64,000 nucleotides of DNA from Symsagittifera roscoffensis. Taxonomy: Eukaryota; Xenacoelomorpha; Acoela; Convolutidae. Where the stretch lies: positions 8,409,671-8,473,670 of the forward strand of contig NC_087064.1 in NCBI RefSeq assembly GCF_963678635.1, given 5' to 3'. Made by a program: the position numbers and the translations under genes. This document shows positions 21,355 to 31,180 of this stretch, one piece after another (position 1 is the first letter of the stretch; each line of letters opens with the position of its first letter). The notes under the pieces are model-generated. The model made no database searches and was not told where the DNA came from. It saw only the letters and a list, made by a program, of their open reading frames with translations.

Positions 21355-24084
21355 TCAGGCGATGCTCAAGTAGTACTTCTTGTGAAGATGCACCATTATC
21401 TCTGTTTCTGCAAAGACCACATGTAGGATAGCATACAATTCCCTCGAGCTCAGTTTGCCCCTGTTTGGGTCGTACACCGGCATCGAGACCTCCACTATTC
21501 CTCTTTCAATCATGAAGTCACGTAGTCTTGTCAGTGCCAATATCACGTGTTCGGGATCAATTGTGTTTCTGTCGTTGACTCTCGTTACTAGGAAGCAGAG
21601 GTATTTGCCCGGGACTTGTGCCACTGACGGTGGAAGCGCTGCCATGCCTCCCAGTCCTGGCCTCTGTCTGAACAGAAACTCTACGTTCTGGTACTCTCTT
21701 TTGAAGTCAGCCTCCAATCTTGATTTGAAACTCATGTCCGCCGTGATGCAGATCGCGCTGGTCCTGTTTGACAGGATGAAGTCGCTATCCGTTATCATGA
21801 TGTTCTCTGAGTATTCATTGGGTATTTCGAATTTCGTTTTGAAATTCCTTCCTATGGTAGGCTCTGGTTCTTCTTCCTCCAGTTCCAATCCGCTTGTTTC
21901 CCTCACTTCCTTGAGCTTCTTTATCATCAAATTTTCGGTGTGGGTAAGTCCTACCCCCACTCCCCGGACAAAAATATTTATCGACGTCCCCGTCGATTTA
22001 GTCGGGTCTGAATTGTCCTTAGGGATGTCCAGTGGCCTGTCTGTTGCTGTCCATCCGAAAAGAGGGTCCTCTGTCTTCATGTAATTTGCTGCTGATACAT
22101 CGATTTGCTGAATGCTTTGTCCTTCGCGGCTCTCGTCTTTGACATCACGCATCCACTCTAGAATCCTCAAGTTCGTGTTCTCCCTCCTTTCTATTTCACT
22201 CTGCTCGAGATCCGTCTCCAATTCTGGCGTCGAGTAATCATCCTGCGGATAATGTCCACCCTCGTCAATGACCTGCCATTCCTCTTCGGCTTCCAGTTCG
22301 CCTGCGCTTAGTAGTTCATCGCCCAACTTGTCTGGCTGTATCTTATCGATCAAGAAGTCATCCCCGTACCTATTGTACCTCATACCTGTTCGTTTACGAT
22401 TGCCAGTCCTGGTTTCCGGTGGTGTTGGTCGATCCGGCTCCATCCACTTCGGTACCTCGTTTTGCTCTGGGTCGTTCCAGTCTTCTTCTACAAATGAACC
22501 TGCATCCGACTCCACTTCTATCTTTTCGTTGTCGTCCAAACTCAAGTTCTCATTACCATCATTTTTCTCTCTAGTGCCTTTCTCATTCACTTCGCACGCT
22601 GGTTCCACCACCAGGTACTCAAGACCTTCCATGTCTTTTGGTAGGCACCAGTCCTCCGGGGACGGGACGTGAGGCTTCAGATTTTCGTAATGTGCTGCTC
22701 GCCCTGTACTCAAGCGATAGAACCGTCCTTGTTGATGTACTTCCGTAATCATGAACGGTCCTCTCCATTTCTTGAGTAGTTTCTTTGTTCCCTTGGGCGG
22801 TATGACATTTTGGAAGACCCACACGTATTGGCCCACTTCGTATGGCTTTGCTCTTAGTATCTTTTCGTCATATTTCTTGCGTTGCCTCATTTGCGCTTGC
22901 GCCGTGTTTCTCCGACATAGCTCGTTTAGCTCTTGTTGTCTTTTGATCTCTTCCTTCACGTATGCTTGAGGTGACGTCCTCTTCCCCTCGTACTCCGGGT
23001 AGAAGAATGTTATAGGCATTGCCCTTTCCCTGCCTGTCAACATCATGAAAGGACTGATACCCGTCGTTGAGTGCTGAGTACTATTATAGGCTCCTACTAC
23101 CTGTGGCAGGTATTTGTCCCAGTCCGTCATGTATCTCGAGCAGTACACCCTGAGCATGTTGACCAGTGTCCTGTTCTGTCTCTCTACCAACCCATTGGTC
23201 TGTGGATGATAGGTCGTCGAGTGTGCTTGAGCAATGTGTGATCTCTTCATCAATTCTTTTGTCAAGTCCCCCACAAAAGCCTTGCCGTTGTCCGACTGGA
23301 AAGTCATTGGACAACCATACCGCGATATCCAATGCGTTATCAGGTGATCACATGTCTCCTCTGCTGAGGCTGTCTGGCACGGAACCGCTTCCGCCAACTT
23401 GGTGAAGTGATCTATTATAACTAGTATTTGGTTATAACCCGACTCCGTCATGCAGATTTTCTGATGGTCTATCTGCACCACCTCATTGAATTCCGAACTC
23501 TCGACAGACTTGAGGGGAAACTTCATCTTCCTTGGGTCTTTTACTTGAAGGCATGCTAGGCAGGCATTCACCCATCTCTCGCAAGCTTTTCTCATTCCCG
23601 GCCAGTCAAACCTGTGAAGTATCCTTTGTTGTACTTTATCTATCCCCTGGTGGCCCATCTGGTCGTGTGATCTGAAAAGCACCTCCGTTTGGTACAATTG
23701 TGGTAGTATAATGAGGTTGTGTTTGTGTAATATTTTTTCCTCATCTCTTCTCTTGCACGCTACCACCCCTTCAGCTGTGTGATAAAGTAAGTCTCTCTTT
23801 TCTTTGTAGAACTGGCTCAAGATCTTGTAGCTGTCTTCCTCAAGTTCCCCCTTCTCCTTGACTCCCGAATGGATCCATTTGGAGAGGTTACTTGTCATTT
23901 TGTCATTCTTCTGGACCCTTATTAGGTCAGACAGCCTGTATTTCGCCTTAACGTGCTCCTTTAGCGCCATGATCTGTCCATTCATCTCACCAGGGTTGTG
24001 GATGTCATCGCTCAGTTTCACACATATCATCCTTTTCACGATTTTCATGTTCTCATTTTCATCGTTCTGACGTTTGAGTTGCAC
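21355..24084 (-). CDS. integrase with C-terminal macro-like domain, element 1
   Basis: 909 residues from a GTG-type start; the frame is open upstream to 24132. The integrase has an HHCC zinc-binding region at about 130-180 (ending CLACLQVKD). The catalytic D,D,E region lies at about 205-300 (IDHQK, SDNGKAF, GLVERQNRT), followed by a GPY/F module near 440 (KKWRGPFMITEV). An acidic, low-complexity linker follows. The last ~160 residues (about 745-905) look like a macro (ADP-ribose-binding) domain: a strand-rich start, GKYLCFLVTRV, then MPVYDPNRGKL and a final AILHVVFAETEI. The glycine-rich loops expected for ligand binding are partly missing. The ORF overlaps the preceding ORF by up to 88 nt in the -1 frame. 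Confidence 0.92.
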   Translation of the reverse strand: MQLKRQNDENENMKIVKRMICVKLSDDIHNPGEMNGQIMALKEHVKAKYRLSDLIRVQKNDKMTSNLSKWIHSGVKEKGELEEDSYKILSQFYKEKRDLLYHTAEGVVACKRRDEEKILHKHNLIILPQLYQTEVLFRSHDQMGHQGIDKVQQRILHRFDWPGMRKACERWVNACLACLQVKDPRKMKFPLKSVESSEFNEVVQIDHQKICMTESGYNQILVIIDHFTKLAEAVPCQTASAEETCDHLITHWISRYGCPMTFQSDNGKAFVGDLTKELMKRSHIAQAHSTTYHPQTNGLVERQNRTLVNMLRVYCSRYMTDWDKYLPQVVGAYNSTQHSTTGISPFMMLTGRERAMPITFFYPEYEGKRTSPQAYVKEEIKRQQELNELCRRNTAQAQMRQRKKYDEKILRAKPYEVGQYVWVFQNVIPPKGTKKLLKKWRGPFMITEVHQQGRFYRLSTGRAAHYENLKPHVPSPEDWCLPKDMEGLEYLVVEPACEVNEKGTREKNDGNENLSLDDNEKIEVESDAGSFVEEDWNDPEQNEVPKWMEPDRPTPPETRTGNRKRTGMRYNRYGDDFLIDKIQPDKLGDELLSAGELEAEEEWQVIDEGGHYPQDDYSTPELETDLEQSEIERRENTNLRILEWMRDVKDESREGQSIQQIDVSAANYMKTEDPLFGWTATDRPLDIPKDNSDPTKSTGTSINIFVRGVGVGLTHTENLMIKKLKEVRETSGLELEEEEPEPTIGRNFKTKFEIPNEYSENIMITDSDFILSNRTSAICITADMSFKSRLEADFKREYQNVEFLFRQRPGLGGMAALPPSVAQVPGKYLCFLVTRVNDRNTIDPEHVILALTRLRDFMIERGIVEVSMPVYDPNRGKLSSRELYAILHVVFAETEIMVHLHKKYYLSIA

Positions 24085-24599
24085 GATAGTTCCCTTAGTG
24101 GTTTTCTTGAAACTGCTATTTTCTCGAGCTCTTCACCACCTCGTACCTCTTGTATTTCCAGATTGTACGTCCCTGAAGATGGATCCGTCTGTAATTCCCT
24201 GTCGTGCTGTCTTATCTTCTCTTCCGCCAGTATCATGCATAGACTGTCTTGGTCTTCGCTGCTCTCATCCGAGTCTTCATCCCATTCTTCACGCTCCCCG
24301 GACAATTTCCCTTCTCCGGTTTCGTCTTCTTCCATGAATCTGGACCACTCCCCGGACTCTTGATCTAGTCCCAGGTGTTCAACTTCTTCTCTGAATGTTA
24401 CTTTCTTATCCCTGACTTTTGTCTGCTCCAGAATTTTTTCGGGGATTTTTTCAACTAGTGATCGCACAACTTCCTTGCTATCAGTGATGCTTCCTTTTGA
24501 GACGTCAGTATTGTTCACTGTTTCTTCTCTCCGAAGTATGGTTAGTTCCGGTGCCTCCTGACCTTTCCCTTGGATCACGGGCTTGTCATCTGATAGTTT
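24045..24599 (-). CDS. acidic continuation of the gag-pol frame after TAG, element 1
   Basis: 184 codons in the same frame as the gag-PR-RT-RNase H ORF, directly after its TAG stop. The first possible conventional start is a GTG at 24578. The product is strongly acidic (EEWDEDSDESSEDQDS) with no recognised fold. It ends inside the beginning of the integrase ORF, which is in the -1 frame. It may be a linker made by readthrough, a separate small protein, or a remnant of a once-continuous pol that acquired a stop and a frameshift. Confidence 0.6.
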   Translation of the reverse strand, partial: KLSDDKPVIQGKGQEAPELTILRREETVNNTDVSKGSITDSKEVVRSLVEKIPEKILEQTKVRDKKVTFREEVEHLGLDQESGEWSRFMEEDETGEGKLSGEREEWDEDSDESSEDQDSLCMILAEEKIRQHDRELQTDPSSGTYNLEIQEVRGGEELEKIAVSRKPLRELSCNSNVRTMKMRT

Positions 24600-27500
24600 C
24601 TAAAGCAACCTCATTAAGTCTTCATCTATTCGGACCGTTCCCTCCTCTACCTGGATGAGATCATAACCTTTTGCCTTGAGTGTTTCCCTCACGATCTTGG
24701 ACTTGAGCATTATTCCTATCGGAATCCCTCTGCTTTTCTTCAAGATGGTCTTTTCAAGAGGCTCTTTCGGCAATTCGGGATGATCTTCAATCGGTTTGCC
24801 TGATTTGTCCAGCCATCTCGTGAGTGGAAGACTGTCGTACGTTTCTTTGTCCATAAAGGAGAAGCCGTCTTTGATCTCAGGTCTGTCCGCCTCTCTTTGT
24901 TCTTGCCTCTCGTAGAACTCCGTCTTCTTACTCAAGCTGTCAGCATTTTGATGTTTATCTCGTGTTCTGTGCTCAATTATCATGTTGTATCCATCCAAGC
25001 GAACTATCCACCTCCCAATATAGCTCTGGTCCATTGAGTACGTTTTCAGCCAGCTTAGTGCTCGGTTGTCGACTCGCAGCTTGAAGGGCTCACTGCCTAA
25101 GTATGCTCTGTATTTTTCGACAAAGGTGACCACCGCGAACATCTCTGCTTTCGGTGCTCCGTACTTCATTTCTGTGTCACTTAGGACCTTGCTCCCGTAT
25201 GCTATTGGTCTCAAGACTGTCTTCCCATTCCATTCTTGTTCTTGATGGAGAATCCCAGAAATAGCGACTACTGACGCATCCGTGTCTAGCACGTACATCC
25301 CCTTCTCAGTCGGCATACCCAGTACTGGTGCCTCACACAGCTCTTTCTTTATTCTCTGGAATGACTCTTCTGCCGCGTTGTTCCACGTGAACTTCTTGCC
25401 CTTATGTCTCATTAATTGTTGCATCGGGTATACCTTGTCCGCATAGCCCTTGATGAATTCTCTATAATAGTTGGCGAAACCCAGGAAGCTCATCAGCTGG
25501 TGCTCCGTCTTCGGTGATTTCCAGGTTAGGACTGCTTCCACGGCGTCTGGATCAGGTCTGATACCGTGTTTATCTACCATCCTGCCCAAGTATTTAATCG
25601 AGTCCTTGAGTATCTCGCACTTTGATGGTTTACACTTCAGCCCCGATCTTTTCATGCACGCGAACACCTCGTCAAGCCTCTCGATGTGGTCTTCTAGTGT
25701 TGGCGTTGCTATTACCACGTCGTCCACGTAGCACATTACCAGGTTGCCGTACTTCTTCGTCACGCCTATCAACGCGTGTGCCATCAGCCGCTGAAACGTG
25801 GCTGTTGCATTGCAGAGTCCAAACGGCATCCGTTTCCATTGAAACAGACCCAACTCGCAGGCGAACCCTGTCTTGTCCCTGTCTTGCTTCCTTAATGGTA
25901 CCTGCCAAAAGGCCGAGCCTAAATCAAGAGTCGTAAAAAATTTCGCATCACCTAACTTCGAGAGGCTCTCATCAATTCTAGGTATGGGATAGGCATCCTT
26001 CACCGTGACGGAGTTCAGGTATCGAAAGTCACAACAAAACCTTAACTGGTCGCCTTTCTTTTTGGCCATCACTACTCCACACGCCCACGGTGACTTGGAT
26101 GGTTCTATCATGTCATACTCTAGTAACGTTTCGATTTCTTTTCTACACGCGTCCGATTTGTGTGGGGTCATGCGCCTCGCCCCCTCCCTGTGTGGTACCG
26201 CGTTTTCCTCAAGTTCTATTTCATGTTCAACAAAATTACAACACCCGATATCCGCCTTATGCCTTGAAAAAACCTCCTCGTTCCGCTCTAGTACGTCCTT
26301 GATAGCTTCGAGCTGTTCATCTTTCAGTTTGCCCCTTAAATGTTCAATCTCCGGCAGAACCGGTTTATCAGTTTGCATTTCATCTAGTGTGGGTCGCTCT
26401 GGAAAGTTCGAACAGCTCGAGAGCCCATCGTCCGTTTCTGACTTAAGTGATTTGATAAGACCTGAAGAATCTTTTATTCTCTGCAATCGTCTCAAGATAC
26501 AAATTTTGTCCCTGTGGTTGGGACAATCAACAACTTCATTTTGTTTTGAGTTTTCAATTGTTTCATATCGAGTTTTAACCGGTAAAGCATATCCCAGCTT
26601 CCTCCCTCTCTGTATCGTGATCGGTATATCAAGGGTATTCAACAAGACACTGACGCAGAGGCCGCTCTTCGTTATCGAAAATGATCTTCCTAAAACAGCA
26701 GCGCTTTGACTATTAGGATTTGGAACTATACACACTTGCTTGTTGTCACTTAGTTCATTATAATTTTTCATCTTCAAGCTTACGATTGCCGCTTCATTAG
26801 CTTTTAACCTCACTCTCCTACTCAAGAATACCGGTGCTTTGTTCTCATTTGCCATTATTAAATTTACCGGTTTGATTGCGTACCTCCTATCCGGGTTCCG
26901 TATCCTGAACATTGCATTATTTAGATCTATCGTTACGTCGAAATTCCTGATGAAGTCTCTGCCCAAAATGAATTGGTCAGATTCATCTAGGTTTTCTACC
27001 ACGATGAAGCTCATCCACAGGTTACGTTCCCCCAAATTGAGGGCTATTATCGGCGTCCTGCCCAGCACCCGTAGGGCCCCTTTGTTTGCAGCTGACAGCC
27101 GTATTCTCGAGTCTATCAAGTCACCTTTGTCAAAGCCCATCTTTTCCCATGTTTCGATTGGTATGACGCTCAAGACTGCTCCCGTGTCAAGTAATCCACG
27201 CAACTGAGTCTTTTTGCCATTTATGTCTAGCACGTGCCCTGTCACGTCTGCTTCCGTCCCGATGTGCATTGCATCTTCTTCAAGCATGGCACAGTGTCCG
27301 ATCGATCTTACTTTCAACTCTTCTTTCCCTACATAGATTTGTCCAATTAGGTCTTCGTCGCATGTTATCATCGTCTTGGTATAGATGTTGATTCCATCTA
27401 TATTTAGCATCACCTCGTGTGGACCATAAGCTTCAGTGTACCTATTATCAACACGTACCGACTTGCTGCCCCCTCTCGTGAGTAGTGCTCTGAGCGCTCT

Positions 27501-30155
27501 AGAGGTCGTTTGTGGACTTATTCCACTCAAGTAGTCTGCATACACGTCAATGTGCATTATCGTCTGGTCGCTTGGCTCGCTCAAGTTTCTGGTTACTTCG
27601 TGGCCGCCCACTGTGATTATCGACATTATTCTTGCTCCGATTTTCGATATTCCAAAAGGTTTACCTGTCACCATTTTCACGCTGTTACAATTCCCGTTCT
27701 TTGTTGAGCCCGTTCTAGCCTCTGGTACTGAGTTCGATCCGGTTAATGCTTCGTTAAAATTCTGTCTTTCGATCTCCAATTTTAGTCGTTGCTCTATTTC
27801 TTTCGCAGCCAGATCTTGTTTCACGTTGGCAATTGCTTCCGTCGCCGCTTTCTCATAATTTATCTCTAGAGAGCTCCCGGCCGCGGACTCTAACGCACCG
27901 CTAACATGTGTTACAGCTTTCACTGTCTTCGTCGGCAATTCGGTGTTTGGTGCTCCTAAGTTCCTAGATTCAAACTCGTTTTGCCTGTTCCGCTGATTCT
28001 GCACCGCCGCTAATGCCAACTTATGTTTGGGGTGATTCTGGTCCTTGACCGCTTCCCAGAACAAGGGACAATCCATTCTGAAGTGCCCCTCCTGGTTACA
28101 GAAGAAGCATCTGGCGCCTATCTTGATGATTAAGCCATTATAGTACTCGTGTTCCTCCATCTGGCTCATATCCTCTTCATCCGGTGCATAACCTAGGCTC
28201 TTCATGCCTTGTTTGTACGTTGTGCAGTCAGCCACATGATGATCCGCTGACCCGCAGTTCGCGCATGATCTGCGCTTGTCCATATCATCTCTAGGTTTGT
28301 ACCATGATGACCTCTGGGGTTGGCCTCCCCCTTGCGTGTTCCTGTTTTCAGAATATGAGTACTTCTTAGGTTTCATCAGCATGTATTCTCTTGATTTCTG
28401 TCTCATTTCTTCTGGGGTGGCTGCGCTGTCCTTCGACAATGTGTAGTATGTTGCTAACATTGTCCTTAAGTCATCACTTTTCACCCCATCGATGAACTTC
28501 GAGGCAATGCTAAAGTTCCGTCTATTTGTCGACTCCTCTGGGTCACTCCTCCTTCTCAAGCTCTCGAGGTCATCTAGGAACCGATCTATTGACTCGTCGT
28601 CCCTCTGCCTTCTCTTTTCAAATCGCATCATCGCTTGGTGACCCTTCATGCCTGACCCGAATCGATTCAGCAATATCTCGAAGATCTTGTCCGCGGCGTC
28701 GCGTTCTTCCTCCTTCTTTGCGACCACGCATTTTAATGCCGTTCCTTCCAAGTTGCTCAGTATGGCTGTACATGCTTGTCTTTCGTCACTCAAGTTATCT
28801 TGTTCTAGATGTAATCTCATCACTTCCACCCAAGTGTCAATGCATCCATCGGAGTCGTCCTTGAATTCTTTTGGCTTCTTGAATGTCTTTCTTGTTTTTC
28901 CCTCTCTCCTGTCGCTCGAGTCAGTGTTCCTCGTGGCGAAGGCCTCTAGAGTCCTGCTCATCATCTCCCAAGTGCTGGCCCATGTCATAGCATCCGGTCC
29001 TGTGTTGCTGTTAGCTGTTGCATCTCCCGGACCAGTCGTTGTATTCGACGTTCCATTCTTCATTATTGTTTTCGCAGCTGTTGGTGCTATGCTTATCGCA
29101 TCCCTGGTTAAGGGCAACGGTGTCGATTGCCGTTTGTTCCTTTGTGGTTCAACAAAGTCAACTCTGGTGCCTTGCGTACGATCCGCTGCCGGTCTTTCTT
29201 GTGGAGTAGAACCTCTCAAGATTGCATCCAACTTCGCCTGTATTGCACACGAACTCTCGGCTTGACTCTTGCTCATTGTGTCCATTCTCCTTTCCAGGCT
29301 CCCTAATTGGCTGTTGACATCATCATATCGGTTCTTCAACTGTTGCATGTCTGTTTTGATGTTCTTTTCTCGTTCTTCATTGGTGGCTTCTACCTTATCT
29401 GACATTTCCTTGAGTCTCTCCTCTGTTGCCTTAGCTAGGTTAAAATAACTGTCTAGATACTCGTGCTTGTTGTATCTTATCTCCTTTTTTATCACCTCTC
29501 TGTCTTCTTCACTGTTCTTAAGTCTTTTGTCGATCTGATTTAATTTCGCCAACAAGTCGCCCAGCTCAATGGTAGTCTCTTCATGGTCAGCCGTCGGTTT
29601 CTCTTCGGCCGTAGCCTCTGCTTTAGCTTGTTCCTCATTCTGGCCGGCTTCTGTCGCTTTCGTGCTCACTGTACCAAATGTTCGTGCTCTTTCTGTTTTT
29701 GGTTCTTCAGTCACGTTTTCTTTCGATTTGAGTCCGACCATCATTGCAAACTTGTCTGTGAAGGATGTCTTTTTCACTTGAGAGTCGTTTTTCACAGTCT
29801 CTCGGGTATTGCCTGTTGTGTCTTCTAATGCGTCTATTCGTGAAAACTCCACGGTTTTTGGACTTTGGTCTTCCACGTGGGGCATCGGTGTGGAATCCGT
29901 TGTCCTCTTCTCCACTTCATCTACGCTCTGGTCTGGTGTCTCTAGGTCGATTTCGATTGTGGGCTCCACCTGTTTTTCCCCCACATCTTCTCGTGTCTTG
30001 CTCTCGGTGCCACTCCTCGTACTGACCATGTTAACTGAAAAGTTCTTCTTTGTTATCTTTGGGCCTGTTGATGTCGTTCCGCGCAGCGATGAATTATATT
30101 TCGTGTTTGATCCACTTGACCTTTTTTCGAGCACCGGTACCCTACTCCGCCTCAT
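24600..30155 (-). CDS. gag-pol: Gag-protease-RT-RNase H polyprotein, element 1
   Basis: 1851 residues in one frame. The N-terminus is Thr/Glu-rich with a probable coiled coil (about residues 200-300). A Gag capsid region follows, then two CCHC zinc knuckles at about 628 (CANCGSADHHVADC) and 685 (CFFCNQEGHFRMDC). An aspartic protease lies near 990 (LLDTGAVLSVIP). The reverse transcriptase has FTTLDLGSAFWQVPL and YVDD near 1477. RNase H has the first catalytic Asp near 1623 (LDTDASV) and a later HQNADSLSKK. Gag and Pol are fused without a frameshift. The ORF ends in TAG before integrase, which is encoded separately. All catalytic motifs look intact. Confidence 0.95.
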   Translation of the reverse strand: MRRSRVPVLEKRSSGSNTKYNSSLRGTTSTGPKITKKNFSVNMVSTRSGTESKTREDVGEKQVEPTIEIDLETPDQSVDEVEKRTTDSTPMPHVEDQSPKTVEFSRIDALEDTTGNTRETVKNDSQVKKTSFTDKFAMMVGLKSKENVTEEPKTERARTFGTVSTKATEAGQNEEQAKAEATAEEKPTADHEETTIELGDLLAKLNQIDKRLKNSEEDREVIKKEIRYNKHEYLDSYFNLAKATEERLKEMSDKVEATNEEREKNIKTDMQQLKNRYDDVNSQLGSLERRMDTMSKSQAESSCAIQAKLDAILRGSTPQERPAADRTQGTRVDFVEPQRNKRQSTPLPLTRDAISIAPTAAKTIMKNGTSNTTTGPGDATANSNTGPDAMTWASTWEMMSRTLEAFATRNTDSSDRREGKTRKTFKKPKEFKDDSDGCIDTWVEVMRLHLEQDNLSDERQACTAILSNLEGTALKCVVAKKEEERDAADKIFEILLNRFGSGMKGHQAMMRFEKRRQRDDESIDRFLDDLESLRRRSDPEESTNRRNFSIASKFIDGVKSDDLRTMLATYYTLSKDSAATPEEMRQKSREYMLMKPKKYSYSENRNTQGGGQPQRSSWYKPRDDMDKRRSCANCGSADHHVADCTTYKQGMKSLGYAPDEEDMSQMEEHEYYNGLIIKIGARCFFCNQEGHFRMDCPLFWEAVKDQNHPKHKLALAAVQNQRNRQNEFESRNLGAPNTELPTKTVKAVTHVSGALESAAGSSLEINYEKAATEAIANVKQDLAAKEIEQRLKLEIERQNFNEALTGSNSVPEARTGSTKNGNCNSVKMVTGKPFGISKIGARIMSIITVGGHEVTRNLSEPSDQTIMHIDVYADYLSGISPQTTSRALRALLTRGGSKSVRVDNRYTEAYGPHEVMLNIDGINIYTKTMITCDEDLIGQIYVGKEELKVRSIGHCAMLEEDAMHIGTEADVTGHVLDINGKKTQLRGLLDTGAVLSVIPIETWEKMGFDKGDLIDSRIRLSAANKGALRVLGRTPIIALNLGERNLWMSFIVVENLDESDQFILGRDFIRNFDVTIDLNNAMFRIRNPDRRYAIKPVNLIMANENKAPVFLSRRVRLKANEAAIVSLKMKNYNELSDNKQVCIVPNPNSQSAAVLGRSFSITKSGLCVSVLLNTLDIPITIQRGRKLGYALPVKTRYETIENSKQNEVVDCPNHRDKICILRRLQRIKDSSGLIKSLKSETDDGLSSCSNFPERPTLDEMQTDKPVLPEIEHLRGKLKDEQLEAIKDVLERNEEVFSRHKADIGCCNFVEHEIELEENAVPHREGARRMTPHKSDACRKEIETLLEYDMIEPSKSPWACGVVMAKKKGDQLRFCCDFRYLNSVTVKDAYPIPRIDESLSKLGDAKFFTTLDLGSAFWQVPLRKQDRDKTGFACELGLFQWKRMPFGLCNATATFQRLMAHALIGVTKKYGNLVMCYVDDVVIATPTLEDHIERLDEVFACMKRSGLKCKPSKCEILKDSIKYLGRMVDKHGIRPDPDAVEAVLTWKSPKTEHQLMSFLGFANYYREFIKGYADKVYPMQQLMRHKGKKFTWNNAAEESFQRIKKELCEAPVLGMPTEKGMYVLDTDASVVAISGILHQEQEWNGKTVLRPIAYGSKVLSDTEMKYGAPKAEMFAVVTFVEKYRAYLGSEPFKLRVDNRALSWLKTYSMDQSYIGRWIVRLDGYNMIIEHRTRDKHQNADSLSKKTEFYERQEQREADRPEIKDGFSFMDKETYDSLPLTRWLDKSGKPIEDHPELPKEPLEKTILKKSRGIPIGIMLKSKIVRETLKAKGYDLIQVEEGTVRIDEDLMRLL

Positions 30156-30449
30156 TATTTCTATTTACAACTGCTTTTATTTACAATTTTATTATATACA
30201 CGATTCTATTCTAAGAATAAAAAAAATAATAAAACAAAAAAAATTTTTGTGGTAACAAATTTTGTACAACGTGTTAAAAACCTTGTTGTAGCTCTCTTTC
30301 TAAAACCTTTGAAAAATTTCCCTTAATGTGGTCTCAACCGTACCTATTTTGATTTGTCTTATTTTGTCTTAAGACACACTTGTTGTAATTTTACTTCAAT
30401 TTTTATACCGTCCCAAGACTATTCGTCACTATCACAGTACTCTCCGCTA

Positions 30450-31180
30450 GTGTCCTAAGACCCTTGTACCAAGGCCACTGTTCCAAGACTACTGTCCCAA
30501 GACTAGTGTCCCAAGACTACTGTCCCAAGACTAGTGTCCCAAGGCTACTGTCCCAAGACTAGTGTCCCAAGGCTAGTGTCCCAAGACTACTGTCCCAAGA
30601 CTACTGTCCCAAGACTAGTGTCCCAAGGGTAGTGTCCCAAGACCAGTGTCCCAAGGCTAGTGTCCCAAGACTACTGTCCCAAGACTAGTGTCCCAAGGCT
30701 AGTGTCCCAAGACTACTGTCCCAAGACTAGTGTCCCAAGGGTAGTGTCCCAAGACCAGTGTCCCAAGGCTGGTGTCCCAAGACTACTGTCCCAAGGCTAG
30801 TGTCCCAAGACTACTGTCCCAAGACCAGTGTCCCAAGACCAGTGTCCCAAGGCTAGTGTCCCAAGACTAGTGTCCCAAGACCCTTGTCCCAAGACCACTG
30901 TCCCAAGACCACTGTCCCAAGACCACTGTCCCAAGACCCTGTCCCAAGACCACTGTCCCAAGACCCCTGTCCCAAGACCCTGTCCCAAGACCACTGTCTC
31001 AAGACCCTGTCCCAAGACCCTGTCCCAAGACCCTTGTCCCAAGACCACTGTCCCAAGACCCTGTCCCAAGACCACTGTCCCAAGACCCTGTCCCAAGACC
31101 ACTGTCCCAAGACCCTGTCCCAAGACCACTGTCCCAAGACTGCTCTGTCCCAAGACTTCTTCGGTACTGTCCCAAGACTC
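30450..31180. repeat. 14-bp minisatellite in the leader of element 1
   Basis: Roughly 50 tandem units of TGTCCCAAGACTAG/C, with variants AAGGCTA and a 13-bp form TGTCCCAAGACCC toward the right end. The left part favours ACTAG/GCTAG units, the right part ACCAC/ACCC units, so the array has domains of different variants. Open frames across it on both strands are by-products of the repetition. Confidence 0.9.
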
